Assembly: GCA_036365455.1 (NCBI GenBank)
Contig: JAWQUS010000008.1
Span: 14,987,501-15,051,500 of the forward strand
From: Macrosoma leucophasiata
Lineage: Eukaryota > Arthropoda > Insecta > Lepidoptera > Hedylidae
Length of the DNA stretch: 64,000 nt
Reading direction: 5' to 3'
Positions 1 to 12,516 of this stretch are shown piece by piece (positions within the stretch are counted from its first letter, which is position 1; every line of letters begins with the position of its first letter). The notes beneath the pieces are model-generated. The model had not been told where the DNA came from. It ran no database searches and saw only the letters and a program-made list of their open reading frames with translations. The position numbers and the translations under genes are program-made.

Positions 1-621
1 TTAGCTTGAATTGAAATAACATTTTGGTAGTTAATAAATTGACGTCAGTAACTTAACTGTGATGATTCTTATGATTTTATCACTTGAACTCGAATGGGCT
101 TAAATCATCCAGAAATGTATGTACATTTTGATACATAGTACCTACGACAAAGATTAAAACAGAACTTACAATATTTATCTATTTTTCCATATTTTCATAG
201 CAGCACTATGACGTCATAATTTTGTACAATTTTAACTGACACAACTTTAAGTAGAAACCCTATAAACTACAGATTTTGAAATGTGATATCTCGAAAACTA
301 TAAATCACTTACATGACGTCTTTGCCAAGGCAACATTTATTAACATTTCGAGTACCTACTTTTTGGATTAAATCAATGGCTTCCTACCCAATAAGTTCAG
401 TACGAAGATGTTGACTATTACATAACTTCTAACTGAACACTGAACAGTTGACTACGTATTCGTCATGAATGAATATTTGCTTTAAACATTTTGCGTAAAG
501 TAGGTAACACATTTTGCGAGATGATAGATCAAACAGATCTAAAATTTAAACATGTTTTTCATTTCCCATTTAAGATGAAGTGAAGTGGGTAAAAGTAGCT
601 ACAGTACCTACTCAACAATAA
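1..621. other. AT-rich non-coding stretch
   Basis: I see no gene here. All frames are broken by stops. The only notable site is a palindromic TGACGTCA core near 209-216, which could be a CRE-like site or chance. Confidence 0.6.
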
Positions 622-835
622 ATATTGCATATCGAGCCTTCGAAAAGACAATCGGCTAGTTTCGACTTCGTAGAGCGTTAGGTATCTCTGCTGCACAGTC
701 TACGCAAGCACTGATACTCCGCTATTGGTCAAAATGGTCGACAAACGTCACGTAAGTTGCGTGCGAAAGCGATAACGCTCTACAGATCCGAAACAACCCG
801 AAGTCTCTTTCCTACAGTAGATGTGCAATATTTCT
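622..835. mobile_element. Palindromic MITE, family A, copy 1
   Basis: The ends read as an inverted repeat: the left begins ATATTGCATATCGAG and the right ends in GATGTGCAATATT. Internal arms carry GACTTCGTAGAGCGTTA and its near complement. The same layout recurs at 48299-48480 and 57357-57548, with a one-armed remnant at 10680-10775, so this is a dispersed non-autonomous family of about 190-215 bp. No coding capacity. The superfamily is not assigned because no clear target duplication is visible. Confidence 0.7.
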
Positions 836-900
836 TGTTGGCTAATGTAGATTTCTTATTGATTTTTACTTTAAACTTATTCATCCACAAAACTGCTATT

Positions 901-1110
901 TTTAGGGTTCCGTAGCCAATAACAAAAACGGAACCCTTACAGATTTGTTACGTATGTCCGTCACTACGCTACTTTATTCCGAAACTAATAAGACTACCTA
1001 CGTACCTACTTGAAACTTGTAAGTAGATGACATATTCTGACCCGATACATGAAATTTATCCAAAAAAAAACCTTCCAAATTTAAGTCGGACTCGTGAACC
1101 AGCGGTTCCG
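901..1110 (+). repeat. GGTTCCGT-type moth repeat, partial
   Basis: It begins with AGGGTTCCGTAGCC, a short spacer and AACGGAACCCTTAC, an inverted pair that heads a family seen again at 8949-9050, 14168-14260, 44501-45060 (the fullest copy) and 48597-48720. No coding capacity. Confidence 0.65.
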
Positions 1111-1890
1111 TACAAACCTACATAGGTAAAAATATTTTTAATATAATGTAAATAATTACTACCTACCGCGTAGGTAATACCTCTACGCGTTCCTTAGAGT
1201 AAGGGTTTTGGCAATCAGACGCACCGGACGGAAGTACAAAAAAGTCAAAGGAAAAAAGCAACAAGGGTTCGGATTTTTCCAAAAAAAAAGTGACTGTCAT
1301 CTCCGCCGCACGACAGGAGTTTACCAGTGAAACACGTCCGCTCGGTCGTAGCGCTCACGGGGGAATCGCGCGAAACGCCTCAACTTTCGTGTTATGTTTG
1401 ATTTTACTGCTCATAAAACTTTCGTAACGGACCTTATAACTTAAATCGTGAATCTCTCACGGACTAGAAGTCAAATATTGGCGCAGACACAATTGATCTC
1501 GTGACTTGACGAGTAAAAGAGTAAACACAAGAAATCTTCTCACAGTCAATCGTTTGAAAGATCTCCTAACCACAGAGATGAGGGCCACATTTTAAAATGG
1601 AAAAATATGTCCCACACCTATAATTGAGGTAGTCTTTTGTTTTTGTCAAGAGTGAACTTGTAAAAAAATCGAGTGTTGACGCAAAAAAACATAAGTAGGT
1701 ACCTGAGCCCTGGGTAGGTCTCAGCCGGTCACATTACTGCAGAAATTGTACACAGCGTTTTGAATTGTTGAAGCTTAAAATTACGCAGTTAAAACGTAAC
1801 GCGTATGATGATGCATGTATGATAAAAATTCTAAAACTTATAGGTAGTTACCATAAAAAAAACGTAAATGAATTTCCTACACAATACATT
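1111..1890. other. Non-coding stretch with a CpG-richer core
   Basis: No gene. About 1290-1385 is richer in CG dinucleotides than its surroundings. It could be a regulatory element or old 5' exon, but no splice or start signal supports that. Confidence 0.4.
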
Positions 1891-1893
1891 TTT

Positions 1894-2155
1894 TACTGGT
1901 GGTAGAGCTCCAGTGACGGAGCTCGCGGGCGTAGGCACCACCGCATTACCTAATATACCTACTTGCCGCTAAATGGTAGTGTTCAGCACTATCGTGTTCC
2001 GGTCAGTTGGTAATGTACGGCCCTGTAGTTTCCAGCACAGAGGCCTTAGGAATGATAACGCATCTGCATTTTGACCTTGGTCTTTGTGTGGGTACAGTCA
2101 TCACTTATCATCAATGTGAACTGCACGCATGTTTACTACCTACTACCATTACATT
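1894..2155 (+). repeat. SINE-like repeat, GGTGGTAGAGCTCC family
   Basis: It opens with ACTGGTGGTAGAGCTCCAG and ends near the motif ATCAATGTGAACTGCA. The same roughly 260-bp sequence recurs at 40467-40745, 49131-49895 (interrupted), 50618-50886 (minus strand), and as decayed or partial copies at 18472, 21900, 25110, 52725 and 63829. High copy number and no ORF indicate a short retroelement or a LINE 3' tail; which one is not decidable here. Confidence 0.75.
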
Positions 2156-2838
2156 AAAAAAAATATCATTTCATAGTCTTGTTTACGTTTAAGTAAGTAG
2201 TAAAACACAGTTACTCTATACAGCTTCCCACCCCACGTCATAATATGAATGTTATTCACACAGGGCAATGTACACTTTGGAATAAATTGATGAATTGAAT
2301 TGCATTGTTATAATTATGAGTCTAATTATAACCATTAGTTTTAATTGAAGCAATGAGCAGGAACTACTAATTTAGAGCTATCTAGTGTAAAATGTAGGTA
2401 GGTACGTTTTTTACAATAACAAGGTAAATTGACATGTTAGTTCTTCTTTATTCAAAGGTTTTTGTAATTGTTATAAAATAACATATGTAGCTACAATGAA
2501 CCTATTATACCTAGGTTATTGAAAAAATAATTACTCCCAGCCTAGTTTTTAATTCAAGTGATTGTATTTCTAATGTTTGTTAATAAAAATAAACAAAAGC
2601 ATGTTGTCTTTTAAATGCTCTTATAACTCATTCATTATAACTTATGAATGAGTTATGTTAAGATAGATACTATCTAGCTGTCCCAGAGAACTTCGCATGA
2701 CCTAAATCTCGTGTCACTGTGTTTGTGGTCATACTTCTCCGAAATGGCTCAACTAATTTTTATCGTGGGTATGTTCGGTAAGTATGTGAATAGATCCTAA
2801 AGTATATTTCATACCGTTACGGCGATACAAAGTTCTCA

Positions 2839-3117
2839 GGGTGAGATTCACAGACCGCACTACGACTTTACTTTGAGCAAAGTATGCTTAGAACTGTCAG
2901 GGTGAGATTCACAGACCGCACTACGACTTTACTTCCAAGCAAAGTATGCTTAGAACTGTCAAATCCCATTCTGTACTGACAGTTCTAAGCATACTTTGCT
3001 CAAAGTAAAGTCGTAGTGCGGTCTGTGTATTTCACCATCAGTGCAGTATGGGTTTTGACAGTTCTAAGTCATACTTTGCTCCAAGTAAAGTCGTAGTGCG
3101 GTTTGTGAATCTCACCA
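2839..3117. mobile_element. Nested hairpin MITE, GGTGAGATTCACAGACC family
   Basis: Two left arms (2839-2896 and 2899-2962) are followed by two right arms (about 2979-3040 and 3045-3117), each about 60 nt. All carry GCACTACGACTTTACTTTG and GCATACTTTGCT motifs. The A-A-a-a order suggests one copy inserted in, or recombined with, another. Other copies lie at 4521-4667, 24444-26488 (split) and 38787-38896. No ORF. Confidence 0.8.
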
Positions 3118-3159
3118 TTAGAGACAGCTGGCAGATGAAAATATCTTATAAATCGACAA

Positions 3160-4316
3160 TATTATTTATTTATTTATTAATACTTTTATGCACATAAAAG
3201 ATACATATGGCGGACTTAACGCCACTAGGCGTTTTCTACCAGTCAACCGTTGGGTTGTGTAGAAATCAACGAAGTAGGTGCAGCACTGGTTAAAATTTGA
3301 GAATGACAATATAATAATAAATTAAATAGATTTAGATGATTATAAATATAACTATAATATCATAGATAAGTATATAAATAAATAATATAATTATATATAC
3401 TATGCAGAGATATATATATATATACACATATATACTACATATAATGTAAATATATTATTATAAGGTACAAAGATGTAAATATATAGTATAAATACAATTG
3501 AATATAAATAAATATTAAAGATACAACTTGAAAGTTAACACAATGAATGATAGACATGTGAATCTTCTAAGAGAGCGAATTAAGAAAATGTTGACGTACT
3601 TTGCGTTTGAAAGATAATTTACAGGTTGATTTTCTGATAGCCACGGGAAGCGAGTTCCAAAGTTTTATTGCCGAAACAGTGAATGAATGGGAAACAAAAC
3701 TAGTGTTGTGAGAAGGAAAGGCTAGGGTACGATTTTCCGAAGATCGAAGATTAAGATTGTGAGAGTCGCCTAGTGTTTGGAAATTTATATTGAGATAATT
3801 AGGTGAACATGGATCATTAATGACATTGAAGAGGAAGGAAAGTATCCTGACAGACTTACGCTGACGAATAGGAAGCCATTGAAGTTTAGAACGATAGCCT
3901 GAAATGTGGTCGAACTTGCGCAAACCATAAATGAAGCGAATGCAATTATTAAGGAGGCGATCCAATTTGTTCAAATGCTCCTGGTATAAGTCAGGGTAGC
4001 AAACATCTGCATAGTCAATAACGGGTAAAACAAGAGATTGAACCAGAAGCTTTTTGGTCGTGAGTGGTAAGAAATTTTTAAATCTATATAGCGACCGCAA
4101 CGAAGATGTAACAATTTTGCTAACGTTACTAATTTGTTTATTCCAGCTCAAGGTGGAATCCAGATAAAGTCCCAAATCTTTGACAAAGGGTGAAAATTGA
4201 ATTTTTGAGTCGTTATAGACTATTGGGGCTACGTTACCTATGTCAATGCTATTTATATAGTATCTACTGCCCAAGATAATGGATTGACATTTAGAGGAAT
4301 TTACTGTCATTCCAAA
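3160..4316 (-). mobile_element. 5'-truncated non-LTR retrotransposon (LINE)
   Basis: On the minus strand this holds the C-terminal part of a reverse-transcriptase ORF (3567-4310), then a 3' UTR that ends in tandem AATAAAT units near 3160-3180. A missing 5' part with an intact 3' tail is the usual result of incomplete target-primed reverse transcription. A simple-repeat AATAAAT tail is typical of CR1/L2-like LINEs. Confidence 0.8.
3567..4310 (-). pseudogene. LINE reverse transcriptase, C-terminal fragment
   Basis: An open frame of 247 codons encodes the thumb and C-terminal region of a CR1/L2/Jockey-like reverse transcriptase. Recognisable blocks are KDLGLYLDSTLSW, SLVLPVIDYAD, LNKLDRLLNNCIRFI, LQWLPIRQRK and, near the end, SAIKLWNSLPVAIRKS. 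The endonuclease and the YADD palm are absent, so it cannot encode a working enzyme, although the frame is uninterrupted, which suggests a fairly recent insertion. It ends at its own stop and continues into a LINE 3' UTR. Confidence 0.85.
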
Positions 4317-4520
4317 TTCATGGCACCATTGAGAAATTATTTTAAGATTTAATAGATGAAATTATTTTAAGATTTATCTATAATATCAGATATAAATCGA
4401 TAATTTTATTTCAATTTATGCAATAATAATATTAGTGGTTGAATAATATTGGGTCTCAATTCCTGTTTGTAGACATTTTTTTAGAGTGAAGGATTTTGTT
4501 GTAGTGTAGGAGAGCACTAA

Positions 4521-4667
4521 GGGTGAGATTCATAGACCGCACTACTATTTTACGTTCAGCAAAGTATGCTTAGAACTGTCAAAAGTATTGTCATAGTTTA
4601 CTGACAGTTCTAAGCATACCTACTTTGCTGAAAGTAAAGTTGTAGTGCAGTCTGAGAAATTTGCTCT
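4521..4667. mobile_element. Hairpin MITE, GGTGAGATTCACAGACC family
   Basis: Left arm begins GGGTGAGATTCATAGACC after CACTAA. The right arm is the inverted counterpart with TAGTGCAGTCTGAGAAAT. Arms of about 60 nt surround a short loop. The right end is degraded. Confidence 0.75.
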
Positions 4668-7600
4668 AGGTGCCAATAAGGGCGAGTTTCGTAATCAGAA
4701 TTTTATAATTTTGTTTTGGATTTCAGAGCCGGTGGACAATCAATTACATAACAAGGACTGTTTAAAGTAAAGAACGAAACAGAGGTAGAATGTCATGTTC
4801 TTTTTCATCAATATGTTTATAATAAAATTATCTATTTATCAAATAAAATAAAAACACAGTTTACACAATTACTCTAAAAAGTGATATGCAGATTTGTATT
4901 TAAATTACTATTAATTAAATATCAAGTAATGTGTGTCCCACATTCACACAAGATTAACCATCATTGGTTATGTTAAACGTTTGCTGTAGCTAAGCACCAA
5001 ATCCCATGAGATGGCGCTGTTTTTCCGAAAGCATACCTATCTTGACAAAGAGAGTATTGTCTGGTCAAATTAGAGATAAAATATAGACCAAATAACGAAA
5101 ACAGAAAGAGATGAAATGTTTATTTTGACCAGACTAGTAATAAATTTAATGTGATTTGCGAATAGTGCAATTTTTAAGAAAACTTCTGATATAGTCGAGA
5201 CTAATGATACCAACAATCACGAAAAAAAGGATATACCTAGATAATATCCTTTTTTTCGTGATTGTATGTGAACTAGCAACTCGCACATATAGGTACCTAC
5301 CTAATAATGGAAACATTATTTCAATTTATATACTCAAAATTCATCATGACAACAACAGACAGATAATAAAGTTTGGAGGACAAGTGAGATCAGGTGGCAA
5401 AGTGAATCCGATGTCCTACTCAGGTTTGAATCTTAGATGCTGAAATATTTTTTTGAGTTTTGTATTACTTAACTTTTTACACCAACTTTCTTCTCAGGGT
5501 TTCTTACTTTAAAATATTCTAAACCATACTGATTATTTTATTTTCCTTCAAATCTGTAAACTACCCATGCAGTAAGAGAGTGTTACAGCAAACCAATGTT
5601 ACATTTCCAGCATGGCGGAGAACAAATTATATATAATATAACATCAACAACAATTTATTGTAACATATAGGTACCTACTGAATAAACTGTAACTGGGTTG
5701 TGTCTGTACATGGTGAAGATATTAAAGAAAAAGCTTTTACAGAGCTGTAGATGGTAAAATGTTTTATTTTTTATTTTCGCCTTTATGTCTGTATTTTTGT
5801 AAATGCATCACAGAAAAACTATTGAGTGAAATTAGAACTGGTTTCCAGTTAAGATCATATTCAAAAGGAATGTATGTTTTATCTTAATTCACCACATAGA
5901 ACCTGAGATATATACATTGTAGCTGTATTGTAATATGATATAGAACTTGGTATCAATGTCATTGACATTGATTATTTTGTATAAGGATATTTTGGCACTT
6001 GGTGATAAGAGGAAACTTCGAAAACGAAAACTGCTATCAATGTGAGTAAAAATATTATTACTGCAACAATAAGTTTTATCATGCTAAGAAATCATAAGTC
6101 CCCTTTGGTACTGTGGCATTTTGGAATTTTAATTTTATGGTAGAAGTTTAACCCATCAAGTGATGAGAAAAATATGGCAATCCATTTCAATTGTCCAATA
6201 TTGGCCTCCTGATCCGTGAGAGACTACAATAAAGTATTATTACAATATATTACATTGTATTATATATTTTCAAATTCCCATTACCTACCCTTGTTGGTTG
6301 AAAATCAAATTCTCTGCGTACATTTATAGCTTACGTACATTCTCTGTGTACATCTTATTTTTTATGTTATGATACTTATTTATTTAGGTTATAGCTATAT
6401 ACAACATAATCCAGAAATTTATTTAATATTATCTTTATTCCTCAACTAACAAACACACTATTGTACTACATTTTTGATTAATGTCTTAGTCTAATTTCAC
6501 TAATGGCACCGTCCATGTCTTTGAAATGGTACTGCTGATAAGTATAGTAAATACCAGCAGTAAATTGCACTTCAGACATTTGGTTTCCAGTCTAACAGCT
6601 TAACAAAATGATAGTCAATATAAATTCCTTTGTTATTCAAGCAGATATAAGCAGGTATTTCAAATACTGACACACTCAACAGAGTTGTTATATGGAAATC
6701 GTAGCATACTTTAATAGTTTCTTTAGAATAATTTACGTCATCACAAAGAAAAACCCAGCGACACAGCCTTCAAGGAATGCTTTGCATTGACTATACGTAC
6801 ATACTTTATATATGTTTTGGTCAAAGAAATTGTACAGAACTTTACTTACCCATCGCGACTTGTGCTAAAGAAAGGATAAGCAGCCATATAGCTGAAATTG
6901 CTCGTAATTTCTCCTTCACTTGTAAGAAATACATTCTTCACACCAATAAAACTATTTTTTCTAAAAATAACGTCATTTAGCGCTAGAGTTGACGTTATCC
7001 ACGCTGGCGTTTGCTCGTCGCAGGAGCACAGAATACAGACTAAATATTTTTTTCTAAAGTAAAGTTCATCACATACACAACTCACAGTTAGTGGTGTGCT
7101 GGATCAACTCGATTTAGTAATTTGCGTGCAGCTATGTTTGAATTCAACTCGAGTTGGATTATTACATACCTACTCGATTTAACTTGTATTGCCCTTTACA
7201 GGCCCTGTAAATTTTACAGGGCTGGTCTGTGCTGTAAATTAAGATCATTTTTTGACAAATAGGTATGTGCTAATTGCATGTTATTTGTTAGTATGAGTAT
7301 TTGATACAAAATGACAATATTATTATGATACATTTTTTGAAAAAACAAATCCAAATAGGTTTTGGTTTGTTCGTTATTGCATAATTTTTAAAATATGGTA
7401 ATGAAAACGTGAGAGGAGTTGTTTTATAACAAATAGTGTTAGAAACTAATTTAATTCAAGTCTTTGTGAAGGACTGTGACTGCGAAAGCGAAAGGTGAAG
7501 ATCTATACTCTTTGGTGAAGATCAATGTTGGTATCGATACGATACATCGATCTCTTAAGAAAAAATCGGAAAAGTCGGTAAATAGTATTTTTTTTACAAC

Positions 7601-8140
7601 ACGCTTTTCTCTTGAAATACTCAATACAGTCAATACTACATTTACGTACCTATTTGTTGGAGACCAACAAAACGTAAATACTGTATAAATTATTATAGAG
7701 TATCAATTTCATGTAAATTCAACCAAGTAGATAATAAATCTATTGTAAATTCAATGTTGGTCGTCAAGTCGTCTCGAACTGCACTGCGCTGCGTGCAGTT
7801 GTAAAATAGAATGTATGATGAGTAAACAAATAAGTAGGTTTTTGGCGGTAACCATGAAAGAGGGTGTGGTGCTCTTATTTTATTTCATTTTCTTGGTGTA
7901 TTTTTGAGTTATATTAAATAAAGTTGGTGGCATTTTGTTTGATATAGGCTTATTAAATGCCCGTGTATAGTGCAATAGAATAACAGTGCAAAAACACGTC
8001 CTTTCGGGTTGCCTCCAAAACTTCATTGTAAATGTTCTGGTAAAGTAGCCATCGCTTTACTCGATTTACTGACCAAATGATATACAAATACTATCTACTT
8101 CCTGACTGTGACTGACTGACGGACTGATAATTGACTGCCT
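4668..8140. other. Long non-coding stretch
   Basis: No gene is supported. It is AT-rich, with short ORFs of no recognisable content and one strong hairpin (5213-5265). Confidence 0.5.
5213..5265. repeat. Perfect inverted repeat, 22-bp arms
   Basis: Arms at 5213-5234 and 5244-5265 are exact complements around a 9-nt loop. They contain CACGAAAAAAAGGATAT and its complement. It could be a minimal MITE or a snap-back duplication. Confidence 0.8.
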
Positions 8141-8315
8141 GACTCCGACTTTTACGCTGCTTAAAATTTACGAATATACGAAATATCGTTTTACTTGACA
8201 CTGGCAATATGCAGGGCCGTTTTAGACTATGCTGTGTGTGTGTGCTGTGTGCCCTTGGGCACACAAGAATTCGAGGCCCTTTTGGAATGTAAAGAAAGCG
8301 AACTATTCATTTTCT

Positions 8316-8396
8316 GCTTTATTACACACACACCTCACACACTCATGCATACATACACTAACATTCACATACTTACACACACACACACGCACCCAA
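8316..8396. repeat. CA-rich microsatellite
   Basis: Imperfect (CA)n with CATA interruptions. Overlapping open frames through it are low-complexity artefacts. Confidence 0.8.
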
Positions 8397-8507
8397 CCAT
8401 TGGCATGGCAACAACCCTTGTTAGGTCCCACTGCTGGCAACGAGTCTCTTCCCTACATACATGATATGTGGCAATTTCGATCTATCTCATTCCAATCTAT
8501 AGGTATC

Positions 8508-8945
8508 TATATCTATACTTATAATAAATCTGTAAAAGTATAAATTCTGTACATTAAAAATATTGAAAAAATAAATACCAGGGGATGTTATTAGATCGAT
8601 ACCAAACACAAATATGTGATTAGATTTTTTTTGTGTGTCTGTCTGTCTGTCTGTTTGTTCAAGCATCACAGAAAAACTACCGGTCCGATTACAATGAAAC
8701 TTGGTATGATACTTTAACCTTTGGCGCACAACACTGGGTACTTTTTATCCCGGAAAAAATGTCTGTTTGTCTATGTGTTTGTGCACGCTAATATCAGAAA
8801 CGGCTTATTCGATTTGCGGTTTTCACTAATGTATTGTGGTAAGTTTCACTTAACATTAAGTGTTTGTTTCATGTGAATCGGTTCAGAAATGTCAATTTAA
8901 ATAATCGTATCGAATATTTTAAGCTAATGTATCTTAGTTCTATCT
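8508..8945. repeat. Helitron-like fragments with TCTG repeats
   Basis: ATCTATACTTATAATAAATC near 8508 resembles the 5' end of moth Helitrons. It is followed by a (CTGT)n tract near 8637-8655 and by phrases such as AAGCATCACAGAAAAACTAC that recur in related elements. Boundaries are not clear. Confidence 0.4.
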
Positions 8946-8948
8946 TTT

Positions 8949-9050
8949 AGGGAGTTTCGTACCTAATAGGTAAAAACGGACCCTACGGATAACTAATCCT
9001 CCGCTGTCTGCCTGTCTGTCCGTCCGTCCGTCTGTCTGTCACTAGGCTGT
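8949..9050 (+). repeat. GGTTCCGT-type repeat, 5' fragment
   Basis: It shows the decayed head (GGGAGTTTCGTACC, then AACGGACCCTACGG) and a (CTGT/CCGT)n tract, as in the fuller copy at 44501-45060. Confidence 0.55.
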
Positions 9051-9162
9051 ATCTCATAAATAGTGATAGCTAGAAAGTTTCACAAATTATGTATTTCTGT
9101 TACCGCTATAATGTAGACGTTTAAAATTTTCACAGAATTTTTAGGTCTTATGTTGTATTGTA

Positions 9163-9996
9163 GCTCCCATAATAAATCTTTATACATACAAATAAATAAA
9201 ATTGGAGTGTCTGTTTGTAATATAAAAATAACCGTTTTTTACTAAACGCATATGTATGTATACACGGTACATATACCAAAACATTTTTTTTACAATTTTT
9301 GTCTGTCTGTCTGTCTGTTTGGCGGGACTAATCTTGGGAACGGCTTGACCGATTTTGACGGGACTTTCACTGGCAGATAGCTGATGTGATCAGGAGTAAC
9401 TTAGGCTACTTTTATCTCCATACATACATAATACATACCTACATACGAATAAGTAGAATTGGAGTGTATCCGACTTTGACGGCACTTCCACGGGTAGCTG
9501 ATGTAACAAGGAGTAACTTAGGCTACTTTAATCTCCATACATCCAAACATACATACGTACCTACATACAAATAAGTAGAATTGTAGTGTATCCGACTTTG
9601 ACGGGACTTCCATGGGTAGGTAGCTGATGTAACAAGGAGTAACTTAGGCTACCTTCTATCTCCATACATCCATACATACATACATACCTACATACAAATA
9701 AGAATAATTGGAGTGTCTTCGATTTTGACGGGACTTTCACTGGCAGATAGCTGATGTGATATGGAGTAACTTGAGCTACTTTTATCTCCATACAACCATA
9801 CATACATACACAACTACATACAAATACATAGAATTTGAGTGTCTTCGATTTTGACGGGACTTTCACTGGCAGATAGCTGATGTAATAAGGAGTAACTTAC
9901 GCTACTTTTATACATGCTGCGCCCACGACTTCGTCCGGGTAGATACTGAATAATCATAGTTTTTCTCACGTAGACGAAGTCGCGAGCACAGCTAGT
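9163..9996 (+). mobile_element. Non-autonomous Helitron-like element with internal minisatellite
   Basis: It starts near TACAAATAAATAAAATTGG and ends in GTAGACGAAGTCGCGAGC then ACAGCTAG followed by T. The CTAG end with an upstream hairpin (ACGACTTCGTCC/GACGAAGTCGC) is the Helitron 3' signature. A shorter sister copy with the same head and tail is at 22485-22890. The interior holds about five units of a 125-bp repeat. No Rep/helicase coding is present. Confidence 0.7.
9350..9915 (+). repeat. Minisatellite, about 125-bp unit, five copies
   Basis: Units begin at the recurring motif CGA(T/C)TTTGACGG near 9350, 9470, 9592, 9719 and 9846. Each runs through AGTAACTTAGGCTAC and a TACATACATAC tract. 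Units differ by point changes and short indels. The sister Helitron at 22485-22890 has about two units. Confidence 0.85.
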
Positions 9997-10679
9997 ATAT
10001 AATAAAATCGTAGGAACGTCATAACTATACATTGAATATTTTTTTAAAGAATTTTTGCGGTGTGATTTCCAATAGATATCGAAACCAAAAATATAATTTT
10101 TATATTTTCTGTCTGTTTGTATGTATGTAGGTATGTCCGGGCTAAACTCAAAAAGTACTGCATTGATTTATCTCAAATTTGACATGAATATTACTAATAG
10201 GTCAGGTCAACACATAGGCTACATATTATCATGCTATCACCTACGAGGGAGGGGCTGTGAATAATTATTTTAAAAATGTGAAAGTGCGTTATTTTATTCG
10301 TCTTTCACGTCAAAACGGAGCAACGGACTTGGAGAGGTGAAGAGTGACATAGGCTTCTTTTCGCTTCACAAATTGCCTCATCAAGCCGCATCGCTAGTCC
10401 ATTGAAGTGGGGTTTACACGGGTCAATTTAACGTTAACTCGCTTATTCCACAAATCCCCTTCGCATAGCCGCAAGGGGATTTCTACCCTAGAAGTCTACA
10501 AAGCCCCTTAACCAATATATATCTAAGAATAATTTGAATTAACACAGACTTAATATTTTTGTTTATATTCTATTTTTTAATGTAACGAATAAAGAGCTCT
10601 ACCACCAGTAAAAACCTTACCTTCGTGACGTTTTTTCAACCATTTTGTTCAAGTTTTTATTTAATACTGAACTGTCAGT

Positions 10680-10775
10680 CCTTACGTAGGTAGTGTCTAG
10701 CAGAGATAATGCCCCTAGGAAGTACGAAACTAGCTGATTGTCTCTTTCGTAGGCCTCGATGTGCAATATTTCTTG
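10680..10775. repeat. One-armed remnant of MITE family A
   Basis: GCTGATTGTCTCTTTCGTAG and GATGTGCAATATTTCTTG match the right arms of the copies at 622 and 57357. The left arm is missing. Confidence 0.6.
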
Positions 10776-11059
10776 CTGTGTACTGTATCTACCTTTTATG
10801 TGGAAGCCATTATGATCTAAATTGTAAATAAATTTAATTGAATAGGATTGATAGGTTACTAATTTACAATGCACATTTTAGTATATTTATCAAACTTTAA
10901 TCAAAATCAATAGCTATATTTGTCGCTTTATGTATTTCATGTAGATAAACTAAAGGGTAAGTAAGTAAGTATGCGTAGGGTGTGCATACTGTTCGTATAA
11001 ACTGAGGGCAACTTATTTCTTTAAAAAAAAAACGAAATACAAGAACATGTAATTTCAGT

Positions 11060-11215
11060 TCACGTATCTGGTTATAAATCGATTTTCTGATCGGGGTGTT
11101 TGTGAGTGTGCGTTATTCCCGTTACACGTTGTATATTTATAATTATCCGTCACGAAACTTATTGTGGCTGACTAAATTCCACTCGAGCGAAGCCGTGGGC
11201 GAAAGCTAGTTTATC
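11060..11215 (+). mobile_element. Helitron-like 3' end
   Basis: The stretch ends in GCGAAGCCGTGGGCGAAAG then CTAG followed by T, the 3' hairpin-CTAG signature of moth Helitrons. The 5' limit is uncertain. Confidence 0.5.
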
Positions 11216-11279
11216 ACGTCGATCAAATGATCGACATTCGTGCAACGAGAAAAGCAGGTAGGTACAATGCACCCGTGCG

Positions 11280-12360
11280 TTATATTATTGTGAGAGAAAT
11301 TGTCGGTCCTTCGGGGCCCTCTGAGGATGGTAAAGACGGCATTGGTAATATGCGTAAATAACGATACCATTACATTAAAAAAAAAGTAGGTACTGAAAAT
11401 TTAAGCTGGTCTTAAAAATAGGTATATGTAAGATCTATCATGTAGGTACCACACCACATGTGTGTAACCCAAGGCACATCTAGAAAATAGTTTGAGGCTG
11501 GTCAACGGGCAGCTAGCGCAGCCATGACCTTGGTACCAGCAACGTCGAGCCACCGGGAGGAACTGGCTCGCTTGGAATTCGAACAGCCTGTAGTGTGAAG
11601 ACGATGATTCTACCATTTCTACCGAAGAGGACATTGCAGACCCGGCAACGTTTACGGGAGTCCAGAATATGACCTGATGAAGGTGTGGCAGTCGAAGAGC
11701 AATCAAGGGTTATGCGAGGAAGGCTATCAAGAATCTTTTACTTTCGGAGGCGTCCCCGGATAAAGTGAATGTTATTCGATTCTACGGATGGCGGTGTTAG
11801 AAAAAGTGAGAAGTATAGGATGGGCAAGCCGAGAGATGTATGCATATTCGCCAGCCAAGTGAATAATAGTCTTGCAACGATCAAGGGGCTCAAACGACTG
11901 AGTATATTAGTACTCCGGAGATGGTGAAGCAGTTTGTGGACACGACGGCGACGATACTACGATATAAGTGGTTCGAGCTTGGGGACTTGGCGATGATAGC
12001 CGATTTTCTGAACAAGGAAGCAGACAAGTGCGGCGTATATTCAAGCAAGGACTAGAAATCTTGTATTAGAAGAATGCACCGCCAGGCTACTTACTCACGC
12101 AACTAGTGATAGCTAGCTAGAGAGCATGTCGCCTGGTGGTCAGTCAAGAAGAGACATATCCATTTTGTCAAAGAAACCACCATATTTATGTTGATGAAGA
12201 TGTCAGTGCAGGATAGATGGGTAAAGAAGTGTGTTTGAGCTATGTGTAGGCAGTCCAAGGAAAACACAGGAAATAAACTTGCCGAAAACCGGGATGCAGG
12301 CACTGTAAGAAATGCACGTCGATGAAGAGCGGAGCCGCGGGCAACTGCTAGTATCTTCCA
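11280..12360. other. Decayed, GC-richer stretch, probably an old mobile element
   Basis: Base composition differs from the AT-rich flanks, and short coding-like runs occur without any long open frame. It ends in another GCCGCGGGCAACTGCTAG Helitron-type terminus near 12330-12352. I do not recognise a protein family. Confidence 0.35.
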
Positions 12361-12364
12361 GTCT

Positions 12365-12516
12365 TGGCAATATTATTCATTTATCTATAATATAAAAATA
12401 AGTCGGGTTTTCCTTCCTGACGCTATAACTCCAGAACGCACAAATAGAAAATTCAGGAAAAAATATTTATAAAATGACATCCACGCGGGCGAAGCCTCGG
12501 GCAACAGTTAGTTTTA
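12365..12516 (+). mobile_element. Short Helitron-like element
   Basis: It starts near TAATATAAAAATAAGTCGGG and ends ACGCGGGCGAAGCCTCGGGC then AACAGTTAGT. The layout matches the other small copies (29322, 57580). The terminal CTAG is mutated to TTAG. Confidence 0.55.

Noticed and set aside
8195..8543. 89- and 104-codon open frames rich in H, T and C
   Set aside because: They translate a CA microsatellite and flanks; no domain, no splice sites.
9386..9866. Overlapping open frames on both strands
   Set aside because: They run through a 125-bp minisatellite and TACATACA tracts.
9350..9915. CRISPR-like array
   Set aside because: Units are about 125 bp, diverged, without unique spacers, and the genome is animal.
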